Assembly (NCBI RefSeq): GCF_000003815.2
Contig: NC_049987.1
Coordinates: 8,823,100 to 8,883,099 of the forward strand
Length of the DNA: 60,000 nucleotides
Reading direction: 5' to 3'
Origin: Branchiostoma floridae
Lineage: Eukaryota; Chordata; Leptocardii; Amphioxiformes; Branchiostomatidae
The notes below the pieces were generated by a model that was not told the origin of the DNA, ran no database searches, and worked only from the letters and a program-made list of their open reading frames with translations. Both the position numbers and the translations under genes were made by a program. This document shows positions 25,001 to 36,119 of this stretch, one piece after another. Each line of letters begins with the position of its first letter. Within the stretch, counting starts at the first letter, position 1.

Positions 25001-27367
25001 GTAGTTGTAGACCTGCCTTGCAGGCCCAGTTGCCATACGGAATGTTTTGAAAGCCTGAGGGCTGGGATGTGAAATATTTCAGGACTTATGGAATTCTTTC
25101 CTGATTGGAGGATGAATGGTCCCAGGGGACACATCAATCCACAACTGTTTTTTCTACTCCTATCCTTAACAATTGGGTCAAACTGTTTAATCTCAGCATT
25201 GCTCGTGACATTACCTCTGCTTTACCTTTTTTAAACATAATGCCATTTTAGTTTGTTCTTTAAAAAAAAACGACAAACTAATTGTAGGCAAATTTCACAT
25301 TGTGTTCAATCCCGTTTGTAGCTATAGAATGCCTGCATGATAAACTCTGTGCAAAAATGGTAACAATTAATAATGTATGTCTATCATGCCCTGAAGTGTC
25401 AGGCACATTTATCCTGCTGTTGTAAAATACCACATGAAACGGAAACCTTTGCGTGCTCCAACCAGGACAGATGTTTTTCAGTCCTCAACTACATGTCTGC
25501 TGCCAAAACTGAAGCTGACATGATCTCCAAGCAGATTTACCAGTGGCATATATATATATACATGTAACTTGTTGTAAGACAGTATCAAAAGCCGGCCAAG
25601 TAGTGTCTGCCAGTGGCAGTTGGACACTCCTTGGTCTACTTTCAGATACTCTCTTATGTCACCGGTAAATCTTCCTGGAGAATAAAGCTGACACAGCTTA
25701 GTACTGATACAAACTCTTCACAACCATTCTGTGCTGCACACAACAAAAACTCAACACTGTAAATTAATCTTTATATGTTTTTCCTAACTGCCAAGTCAAA
25801 ATACCATTATCACATGATTTCTCCTTGGATGTCACTTCCCTACAGTTCTTGCCATCTGTACTGTCAGAAATAGACTAAAGGGTAACCAGTATAAGGTAGG
25901 CACAGTCTTCTGCTGATAACCTCTGCAGGTTAAGTACAGATACATGTCAGCAGGCAGGTAACCAAACACCCTGATCAAGAAAAGTTAGACTCTCCTGGGT
26001 CCATGCATCAGATCAGTTTTGGTTTAAGAATCCTAATGAGACATTCCATGTCAAATCTGTGGCTATTTCTTTATATCTAAACTAACAATTATAGTACTGT
26101 ACTTTTGGCCGACCCATAGCATAGGATATTACAATCATAATCAGGTTACAGGTGTATCATGTGTAACTTTAAAAATAGCAACAAATGGCAGTTGGTTATG
26201 AATAGATGTTAGCCACCTTTTACAACCACAAGAAATTGTAGAAAGTTTTGTGTGTCCATTACATACCACTGTTATGTTTACAGATATTCTCACTTCCTCT
26301 AAGTTTAGCTGTTGACAGCTAGCGGCACTTCCTGGTGTTTTGTTTGCAGTACCATGCAGCAGGTGTTGATGTTGCGGTGTGATTAATTATAAACTGTCCA
26401 CAGCTTTATTCACTTGTCTCCACAAATAAACTGTAACCCTCCCCCTTGTTGAGAATTTTGTAGTGAAGCTGTTAGTAATTTGCTGGCCCTGGGCTGTCGA
26501 TCAAACACATACCCCCCCCCCCCCCCCCATCATTTTTGCATATTGGGTTCCTTGTTATCTCTCAGCACCTCATTACACATCCCCAGCATGATCCAGCCTG
26601 GCTCTGCCCCTAACTACCAGACACATGCATGTCATTACCGGAATTGAAAACATAGCAGGGGAAGCCTGGCTTGTCTAAACTTCCCCTGACCCTGGCTCAC
26701 CAAACCTCCTTATACAGCAGGCAGGCTAATAAGGAAGGGGGCGTGGCCAAGAAGTGGGGGAAACCTTGCCTTTTAGGCCACCTTCAAGACATGACAATAT
26801 CATTAAGTGACCTCAAGACTCCTAAATCTTCCGTATTTAACGCCTTCAAGGATCATTGAGAAAGAAAAACATGAGAATTACACAGTAGGCAGATGATACA
26901 TGGGATATTGTAAACAGATGTTCCAGGGTTGCACAGTAGCACAGTGATGTGCCACATTATGTTCAGTGACCCAATAATGACCTTAGGATTGAACTGGGGG
27001 CATTCTTCTAGTCAATTTTCAGCATAAACTAGAGCTCTTTATAAAGCTTAGGGATTAGCTGTCATCAAAAAATGCCATTTTAAGTAAACTGTTGTTCTAA
27101 CTTATCAATATTCACCAGACAATTAGATTCAATGATTCCTTTAATTACATTTAAAGATGTTGATGTTAGCAACACCACCTTCTAAAACCAACATTCCAGC
27201 CTACCAGCCTCTCTTTAAAAGTACATCAAGGTTGCCATTGACTTTTCACTGTTATCCCTGGCAATTTTACCAGTTGCTGGTCCTGCTCTTGCCATCCATC
27301 AACCAACCACAGTAGCTGTCAACAGCACAGCACGATTCTCCACACTTGATATAGTTCCCATTCCAAT

Positions 27368-27556
27368 GGGAGGTGGGCAGGAGAACAATTTCATCAACCA
27401 ACTGGGTGGGCAGTGACACTAATGACCCCTTCTTGCCACTTTGGTTGCAGGACTCCCAGTCCATCACAAATTTAACCACAGCCAACCATACATGGGCAGG
27501 GGGAAGGTTCATAAATCATGGGACAAATTACTGTTTTCCTCCAACATAAAACATCA
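27368..27556. promoter_or_regulatory. Candidate conserved noncoding element, copy A
   Basis: About 189 bases starting gggaggtgggcaggagaac show only about 3-5 differences from copy B (42896-43084), while flanking intron sequence differs much more. No shared open frame explains it. Recent gene conversion is the alternative explanation. Confidence 0.45.
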
Positions 27557-30500
27557 GAAAACCCTCTATTTAGGGCCACTTCCCAGAGTAAAAGATACAG
27601 TACTTTGATTTACTGGTAGATAAGTATCTTGAAGTGTAAACTCATTAAGATGCGACATTGTAAGACAATTTACCAGGAATTTCCTAATTTAAAACAAGTA
27701 TAGAAAAAGGGGATTTGTCTTGCTTTTCATCAAACAATACTGCTGATAACATCTGATACAATCAGCTCTCTCGATTGTCTGAAATCCAAAGTTAAACATT
27801 CCTTTGTTGCGGATAAGACAGACAAGTTGTCACACACATGTAAGACAACTGTGAGCACCAAGCACAATGTGTCGCTTCACACCCCGGCTCAAGGATGACT
27901 TCCAAAGACTTTGTCTCCTCCCTAGTCAAGAATGTTGGTATGATTACCACTTCTGCGTCTCCACACCCCTCCCTCCAAGCTGCCAACACACATCTACACA
28001 CAGGCATTTCTCAAAGTCTTTGGTGACTTGCCAAGCTCAGAGATATTCGTCTGAAACTTAATCATGTAGCTAGTATATGCATAAATGCTCAAAGCTTTTA
28101 AGACTGAAATTGTTTAAGGTATGTTTCGTCACGGTGAACACAAAAGGTGTGTCCCAAAATTACCTGGTGTCCCAATATGCTATAATTGATCCTTGATGAC
28201 GCAAGATAAAAATGAATCACCTCAATTAGAACTTCTCTCAATGCCTTTCATGTATTGCTAAAAGCTTAAGTATTCAGTGTATAACTTAGAATTACTTACT
28301 ATTAGACAGTTTATGATTTGACAGCTGATGCACTGACTCCCAATTTCCTTGGGTAATGATTGTAAAAACTTACAGCGTGCTAGATTGCACTGTGTGTGAG
28401 GTAATTTAGGGAATGGGTGTGGTGCATTTAAATGCTATCAGCCCTGGTGAAACCTGTCCGACAACTTTTCCCTGCCCGCATTGGGAGGGGCGCAGCCCAG
28501 CATTGTCGACAAGCGACAAGACAAGGATTTTCTACAAAGACTGCAAATTTTCAGACCAAGGAAAACCTCTTATTACTGAAAAAGGATTAAATGAAAAGAA
28601 TTGTCTAATGTTAAGCCCATTCTGGTACTTTTGATAAACACTTCTGATTTGTAAATGCACGTTTTTGATTCTAAACTCTGACCTTAGTCACCTTCAAAAT
28701 GACGAAGCAAGAATACTTGACCTTTCTGACAATTTGTGACTGATACGTCACGGTGAATCATTTTAGTACCTGAAATTATGAAATATAAGACCAAAATACT
28801 TTAAGTCACATCAACTCTGTCAGCGAATGGTTTACAACTTCTCTTGAGAGCAAATACTACAAGTCACCTCAACTAGTTCTGAAACCATGTCTTGTTAGTA
28901 TCTCAAGGCAATGCCCATTTTATACTTAGAGATTGAGACCTGATCAGAACACTTGGGGTCTGAACTAGTTTACTGGACTTTTCCTGCACTGCTGCCTACC
29001 GATGAATAACATTTGGTCAAAAACAGCTTCCTTAAATGAAACAAGCCATCAGCTGTGCACCATCTGGATAAGAAACAGTAAATAGTTTGACATCTGCAAG
29101 GTTTCACTTACAGTTAAAACTCAGGAACAACTGTCACTCTGCCAGCTTAGCAAATCCAGGCAAATGGCGATCATGCTAAAACCCTGGCTGGGCTGACAAG
29201 CCCCAGTGAGTACCACTTGGCATTTCAACAACACATGTGGCACACACGCCCACTCATGCCAACTTCTCAAAGTTGCTCAAGTTTCCTTACAAACTATATC
29301 ATCTCCATACACCAGAACTGAACATGTTCATGTGCACCGCTAGATTATCCCTGTACCGACTAACAATGACGTGTACCTGATAGAAGTTCTGGTGAAGATT
29401 TCCGGCTACCCTCGGGTGGAAGACCTACGAGCTCTTGCCAGACGATTCTTGCCTCGGTGCCCAAGTGCTGCCCTGCCCACCAAGCATGCTCAGATGTATA
29501 AGTTTTTGCACACATCTCTAAATTGTCTTCCATGGTGCCGAGTGCAAAAGCAAGTAGTGCTACTCCCAGTGAAGATTACTCACTATGTAGGGAGCACTGA
29601 TGTAGGGCAATTATCATTCCTGGGAGATGGCATGCATAGCTAATGTTACAGTGTAGGGCTGTGATTGGAGGAAGGGATAATTGACTTGCACCGCCAACTG
29701 TTTACACCAACAGGACAGGTGCACGTAATCCACGTAACAACTCCTTAAAACTTTTCTCTCCTGTATCAACATTGCCAAATTTGGACAGCTCAACAAGGGA
29801 CATTAAAAACTTTTTAGTTTGTAAGACTAAGTTTATCAAGAAAGTTGTGATGTTTGAGCAGATGGTATGAGAGAAAATAGATGGTAATTAGCAGAGCTTG
29901 ATAATTGCAGTAATTGGTGGATTTGTTTGTTTGCCGGACACCCACAGTTTGCTGAAAGATTTGTCTGCTATTTCTGAGAAACTGATATGAAACTGAGGAA
30001 AGATCACAATGTGTTAGATTTCTATCAAGAGTTTATGACTCCTCATTGAGAATCTTTGAAAATGAAAATTAACTGATCTGAAAATAAATTCTCAACGATT
30101 TATTTCCTTTCAACAAGATGGAAATATTCTTGAGCAGTCAGTGATAGTAATAAGTCATCTGGATGGTCCAGAGCATCTAGTAATTAACCATACCATCATA
30201 TGGACCCAAGGTATTAGCAGGAAGCGAGGGAATTATAGGAATTTGTTGTACATTGTGTAGATTAAGGTCTATGAACCCCAGGTTACTGACTCAACTCTGT
30301 GATTGCAGACTGAATCATAGTTTTTGGGATAACCTCTTTAGAGTTAGACCGCCTTTTAATACAACAAAGAGATACATCCTGCCTTTGGCCACCAAAGACC
30401 TTGAAAACCAACCTAACAGTAAAGACCATCAGGAAGTTCAAACATGCCAAATGTAGCCTAAGTACTAAGTATGACTAACAGAAATTCCTCACATCGCCCT

Positions 30501-31349
30501 TTGACCCCACGGTGCTGTGACACACCATACCAGCGGAATGCTGTTGGACGGCATTACTGCATGATCTGAACCAATCACTGATAAAGGCTGTATATCCCCA
30601 GGCAGTCCTACTACAATGGAGCTACATTGTACATACTCTAAACACAATATAGGCATTATGGCGGACTTTGAATGGACACTGCATACAACCACAAACAAAA
30701 TCTACCAGTATTCGACACTTACAAGATTTAAGAAATACTTAAAAGATAAAGAAAATATCCTATATACATAATGTACCAGTAAGAAGTATTCAAGATATAG
30801 TGAAATTTTCTATTAAGATAAAATATTCATATTGTATCAGTTGCTTGTCATGATGACTTGACACAATATGTACACATTAGGTGTCTAAAAAATCATTTCT
30901 TTGAGACGACACTTTCAGAGTGCAGTGTGCACAAAGGGCAGCTGATGACATCACTTGTCTAAAATTGGATTTGTGATGACTTTTAATTTTTTGTCAAACA
31001 ATTTGCTGATATGACTTACATGTCATAATGACTGTGACATTACACTGTGTTCTGAAATTCATTTCTGGAGATGCATATGACACAAAAATTCAGTAGATAG
31101 CTATAGGTTGCCTATGACATCACCTGGCTAAGAAGTAATTTTAAATTGCTTAAAATGCACATCATGCTGACTTTGATGAATATTATGTTAATGCATTATC
31201 TTATACCTCTATCCACCTAGTAATATTCAGAACGTTCCAGAGTTAAGCACTAATGATGATGACGTAAAACATACAGTTCAAACAATATTAAACTTCATTG
31301 AAGACAGAGCAAAAGGGATTGATGTTGCTATCATAGTAACATCTATTAT

Positions 31350-32222
31350 CATAATACCGGTACGTTTACGACGATTTCTCTAGCCATACTGATTTGACAA
31401 ATTGTCAACGCATCATTTTCTCCAGTTACATGTTGCTGTTATAGCTTACCCTTGCCACTTCTTCTGTGTAACTTTTCTGCCACTCTTGTCCTGCTAAAAG
31501 CGTAATATTGTAATTGTAACACGCCGCGGAATTACACGGCGAACGGGCGCGTGGTTGGGAGGGGGTACAAAATACCGGTAGGAAGAAACACGGCACAATT
31601 AACTGCCGCTATGTACATTTATACATCCTCTGATGTTCCTTCCTTTTCTGTCAGTAAATGCATAAAACATAAACCTGCATGAGCATACAAAATGTCATGA
31701 GAAAACGGACGTATACTGTCAAGAATTTTCATTTAAATTCTGTCCGTCACAACCGCTATGACGTAACACTTCACTGCTAGCGTAGATATAAAAATGGCGG
31801 GAAAATGGCTGCGTACGTTCAATTTTGCCCATTCAGTCGTAGATCCGGGCTATTATGCAACGGTTCTTCACACTTTTACATGAGTTGTAGGTCACCAACA
31901 GAAATTCAAGATTGTTGTTGAATCATGTTCGTCTTGTGCCGTGAGCATGTGTAATTATGATCTATATAAATTTAGCAATGAATGTGACAGTGTGTTCGTC
32001 CCACGACGAGCTGCCTACCCCGAAATTTAAAAAAGAATATACTGAAAACTTTTGGCCTTGTTGTCTTCGAATGCATTGTTATCGATGCTTTGTAAATGGT
32101 GTATTGGACACCTAGATGTCTGAAGTGTGCACAGCTCAGAAATAACTATTGTTGCATGTGTAGATCTCTTTAAGTTCCAGTATTTTTAATCTACCGGTAT
32201 AAGTCTTACTACCGGTATTATG
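31350..32222. mobile_element. 0.87-kb element with 13-bp inverted ends, only in copy A
   Basis: It starts CATAATACCGGTA and ends TACCGGTATTATG, a 13-bp inverted pair. Copy B runs straight through this position (near 51165-51185). No transposase frame was seen, so it looks nonautonomous. It is richer in CpG than its surroundings and contains TGACGTAA (31759-31766) and a TATAAAAATGGCGG-type stretch at about 31788-31800, which resemble promoter elements on the + strand. Confidence 0.6.
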
Positions 32223-33241
32223 CCAATGCATGTTACAATATACAAAATTAATATACAAGAAATTGAGGAATTTTTCTTAATTCTGATCTCAAAAAAGTTT
32301 TGCTTGTTTTAGTTGGAGCTATCAATACCTACTGGACACCAGTACTCTGTATATGTAAGGCATACTGGAGACACATGTGGCATTTTGCCTAATGTTTGTC
32401 TCAAGTAAACATGTGGGCCCAAGGAGGATGACATGTTTTGCTTCTAACCGCAGAAGAAGAAACACTGCTAGCTTCCTTTTTATCTAGCCATTGCTAATAT
32501 GACTCACAAAATTGGCTCTTTGCTCTGAGCTATTATGCCTCAAAGTCTTTGAAAAGGTATAGTTTAACCAAGAACAGCGACTTCCAACAACCAGGGGCAA
32601 GACTATTAAAAGAGAGTGAAACATGGGTGAGAGAGACAAACTCTGACCTTAGCATCACAGTCTGCCCACTGACAACACTGGCTGACACTGTAGGTATTTG
32701 TCAGTTGGTGGGAGAAAGTGCCAGTCAACATAGGCAGGTTGTTATGCACACAAGAGTGGCCTTTATTTGCGGCACGAACGTGGCCTCAGTTTCCAGGTCC
32801 TACATTAACTGTCAGGGAGTTGTTGACTGCCTTAGAAACTAGCTTGGTAGTCTCTGGAATTATTTAAACCTTGTCTTTCTCTTGACTACAAATGAGTCTT
32901 TTGGCAAATTTATGGAGTCAAATGTAGAATCACCACTGTGTCTAATAGGTGAACTTTTGTTTAAAAGACATACAATGTGCACTATTACCAATCTGACAAC
33001 TTCTTTCAAAATTCACTTTACACCATATGACACAAATTCATTTTCTAGTAAAGCAATTTGTGGTGAATGAAAGTGACCATTGTATATTAAGTGTTCACTT
33101 TTTTTTAGGCTTTAGATAATGTCTTTAGATAACAGTTTTAAGTCATTCATAGTCTCTGAACCTAACCAAATGAAGGAAAATGATGATACTTTAATAGTAC
33201 TTCTCTTAGACATTTCTGAAGGTCAATCTAAAAACACTGAC

Positions 33242-33453
33242 CTCATCAAAACCGTAGCATCTTGGGTGTAAGGATTCTGCGTAGTGCCTGCCACAGTATA
33301 TGCTGCTGTCATGGTAGAAGTACAGAAGGTCCACTAAGAGGACTTGACAGGTACTGCAGCAGAAACACCCGGGGTGGCAGCAGACATCTGAACCTGTGTG
33401 GGAAGTGGTCACCGCTATGCTCCCTCCAATGTACCCTCACATTTGTAACATTT
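33242..33453 (-). pseudogene. Copy A LIM1 exon with 4-nt deletion
   Basis: Compared with the copy B exon (51402-51617), this one lacks four bases near 33427-33433 (+ strand tccctccaatgtaccc against B tcccctccgggattgtaccc). Read in the B frame from the acceptor it gives [12 protein letters not shown] and then a TAG. The rest of the exon still resembles LIM1 ([28 protein letters not shown]), but the closing CYGFDE has Phe at a zinc-ligand Cys. Splice signals are intact. Confidence 0.85.
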
Positions 33454-33778
33454 CTGTTAGAGAGAACAGAAAACAACAATGTTTACAGAATTAAGTCCTA
33501 TGAAAATAAAACTAAGTTGTTGTAAACTTGCAGCTGTTACCCCTACCACATATCTGGCCGCCCCAAAGGGAGTAGCAAATTCTAACACTAGTGAAGGATA
33601 GCCTTTACCTCATATTATCTACATGCATTTGATTTGAAATAACTGGGAAAGAGCTACAGAAACTTCTGGAAGACAGACAGACAAGGAACTGGGAGGATGT
33701 AGGTAAAAAAAAAAACACACCATTTTGTTTATGGTGACAGATACATGCAAAACTAGTAATGTGCCTAAGGTGTTTTAC

Positions 33779-33932
33779 CTTTTCCACTGAGGAAATGCCA
33801 GGTGGGACCCAGGCATACCCTCTTGCAACAGGCGTGTCTTGACTGATCTGTAACTTCTGGAACAGGGTGGTGACATCTCTGCTGTACACGTCATGATCCT
33901 CTCTTCTACACTTACACTGAGTACAACAGTTC
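33779..33932 (-). CDS. Copy A Cys-rich exon before PET
   Basis: Matches the copy B exon 53275-53428 in length (154 nt) and splice signals. It encodes NCCTQCKCRREDHDVYSRD, LFQKLQISQDTP and GYAWVPPGISSVEKV, as in Prickle/testin (C..CKC...EH.V ... YAWVPPG). Open, but no counterpart of the preceding B exon is visible and the PET exons that should follow are missing. Confidence 0.75.
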
Positions 33933-34334
33933 CTGGGAAACGTTAAGGGAAAATATACGGTTAACAGTTACCATGTCACACTGTATAGGTAAACAATTCA
34001 GAACTTGGAAGTCTTTCAATCATTGCAGACTGCAGTTACATCATGAATTAGGCACCAGGTATAGACACACTAATGTGGTACATATTTTCCATTTAACAAT
34101 TCAGAGGATTTTACCTGCAGTGTTTACAGCATGACTTTCAAACTTAAGGGATGACCTGAAACTTCAAAATCCTCCTTGTAGTGACAGGACCTTGCACTTT
34201 TAAATTAATCCAACTCAGCTGATATAACGAATTGTGTTAAATAATGGGCCAGATATAAAAGAGAGTCACCAGCAATTTCCATTAAATTCCACTACGCTTT
34301 AATACCAAAAAAAATGATGTTTATGCATAATTCA

Positions 34335-34390
34335 CACCATGACCATGTCTTTGAGATAGTTGCAAGCAAATGTTAAAAGAGTACATGTAT
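34335..34390. other. Junction between the tandem copies
   Basis: Similarity to the sequence 5' of copy B (about 53880-54210) stops near 34335, and similarity to the 3' flank of copy A (from about 16060) starts near 34385. The duplicated unit is therefore about 18.3 kb in A and 19.8 kb in B. The junction falls short of the first B exon at 54677, so that exon was not duplicated. Confidence 0.7.
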
Positions 34391-35949
34391 ATATTGCATA
34401 GTGAAAGTGACATGTAAGTCCAGTGTACATCATATCCCTTGGCAAACTTTATTGCTGGTACTAGAAGGAAAGATTACATTGCAGATCTACATTACAGATC
34501 TTCATAAAATAGCCAACGAAAGTGAAGCTCCAATGAATTTACCATAGGGAATTTTGCTGTACAGGTGAACAGAAGATTACGATAAGACATCAATTCCAAT
34601 TGATTTTAATTATTGCTAAACATATTCTTCTTTTTCAAATAAGGATATGAAAGAACATGTGTACACAAAATTTCATACTTTGCAGTAATGACAATGTAGG
34701 GAATTTTGTCTATCTTTTAATGCTGGATACAGCTTTGTTTGACAATTCTTTTTTGCCAAGTTTTCATGTTGCTGTTGATCAAATTATACTTTCTGATCAT
34801 AAAAAAGTTGAAAAGTTTTGAAATCTTTTGGAAATCTTTCATTTGGCAGTGAATTGAACACCAAATTGTGGTTGTACTTGCTGATTGAAAACATGCCTTT
34901 CAAAAAGTTTGACCGGTCCGGGGACATATACATTGTGTATGTGCCACAAAGATTAGAACTGGCTGTGGTGCCTTCTCCAATATTATACAGTGTTCTTACA
35001 TACAGTATGTGCCATTTATAACATAACCTTACAGATGCTTATCTAAAATATAATGTTTATGATACACCAGCGGCACTCCTTACAGTGATATGATTGATAG
35101 ACGCTATGTGATTGCCACAAATGAAGCCCTACTTTATCACCTCTATCACAACTGTGTATTCAAGATCATTCCTCCTTGTTGACGTCTTGTTCAGCTTTGT
35201 GAAACTGACTTTGTGGTGTACATATGTTTATGTAATACCTGTGACGCAAAAAACGTTCAATACCGGTGTTCCGGACCATGTGATAACTTTCCTTATCACA
35301 CGGGTTCTAAGTTGTATCACACAGGCTTCCTTCCAGTAAATCGAACTATTTCGAACGGGCCGAATACGGCACGGTTAAAAATTCGAATACCGGATTCAGA
35401 TGTTAGAATTGCTGTTGTTACAATCTTTTGTTCGAGGACACAACATTTTCTCAACTTCTGGTGCATTTCGCATCGAAATATGTGTTTTCTCAGGTGGGTA
35501 TGACATAAATAAAATCGGAGGGTGATCGGACCCGTGGGAGGGCTGGGTGATAAGGAATACACTGTGTTGTATTCTATATTTAGCAATTTCTAAACTGTTA
35601 CAAATGATACTCGTATGCTTGATACATGGTACCTAAATCCAACATTTGGTTATCTTCAGATTTCCAAAGAGCTGTACAGACTTAATCATATAGAATGTTC
35701 CTTATGGTTTGCAGTCCTTCTATTCCCATCTTCAACATGCATTTGACCAAAAATCAAACAGCTTTATTACTCTCCAGTTTTAACTCCTCAAATTTATATG
35801 TCTAGTCCCCTGCAAAGCCAAATTTTGGGGTTGACTCTGCAGGAGTATCTAGTCTCACAACACCCAGATGATATGCGCATTAGTTTAATAGATCTTGTGT
35901 GGCTGTATTAAAGTTGCGAGACTGTTGTCGACAAGTCGCGTCATGACAT
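34391..35949 (-). other. 3' flank/3'UTR of Limpet copy B
   Basis: Noncoding. Poly(A) signal candidate TTTATT (- strand AATAAA) at 35763-35768, about 185 bases after the stop. A stretch at about 35240-35585 is absent from copy A and is probably an insertion, although I see no clear paired ends. Confidence 0.5.
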
Positions 35950-36119
35950 CTAACGCGCCTTGACTGCGGCCTCGGCGTTGGTGCAGTCGGGGCAGAGGAT
36001 GCGCCCACCCTCGTTGGTGAAGCCCTTGCCGACCAGGGAAGTGCCGCAGCCAACGCAGTTGAAGCACTGGCTGTGCCAATTCTGACCCTCAAAGGAGATG
36101 AACTTGGTGCCACCAAGAC
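35950..36119 (-). CDS. Lmpt: Copy B LIM6 exon with stop
   Basis: Encodes GLGGTKFISFEGQNWHSQCF, CVGCGTSLVGKGFTNE, ILCPDCTNAEAAVKAR, then TAG at 35950-35952. Ligands are present. The C-terminal tail differs from copy A (AEAAVKAR against QEAQVKGH). Confidence 0.9.

Larger units (their letters stand above)
22084..33241 (-). other. Large copy A intron between LIM1 and LIM2
   Basis: About 11 kb, alignable by eye to the copy B intron (39288-51401) apart from insertions and deletions. The part at about 24190-27010 has no counterpart in B. It holds the conserved block at 27368-27556, a 0.87-kb element at 31350-32222, a C-run at about 26512-26528 and no recognised exon. Confidence 0.55.
17309..33932 (-). 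pseudogene. Limpet-type PET/LIM gene copy A: 5' half degraded, LIM2-LIM6 intact
   Basis: Tandem copy of the gene at 35950-54741. In - strand order: 33779-33932 (Cys-rich exon, open), 33242-33453 (LIM1, broken), 21880-22083, 19822-19996, 19015-19184, 18485-18671 and 17309-17478 (LIM2-LIM6, open, 301 residues plus stop). Both PET exons are missing: only 325 bases separate the first two exons here against 1657 in copy B. LIM1 is 212 nt against 216 in B; the 4-nt loss leads to a TAG about 12 codons in, and a zinc-ligand Cys is Phe (CYGFDE against CYGCDE). The downstream exons show no damage and keep every zinc ligand, so the second half is probably used, either from another promoter or by splicing from copy B exons. 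Calling it a full pseudogene may therefore be wrong. Confidence 0.7.

Noticed and set aside
29371-29643. 90-codon + strand frame with partial similarity at 48942-49151
   Set aside because: The similarity is explained by the shared intron and the local 430-bp duplication; there is no gene context.
30489-30698. Similar - strand frames in both copies (30489-30698 and 50074-50337; both contain IVVGLP and VIGSDHA)
   Set aside because: Differences fall at all codon positions, the frames end differently and no splice sites suit them. It is shared noncoding intron sequence.
31796-31890. Small + strand frame starting MAGKWLRTF after a TATA-like motif
   Set aside because: About 30 codons, inside a transposon-like element, with no homology recognised.
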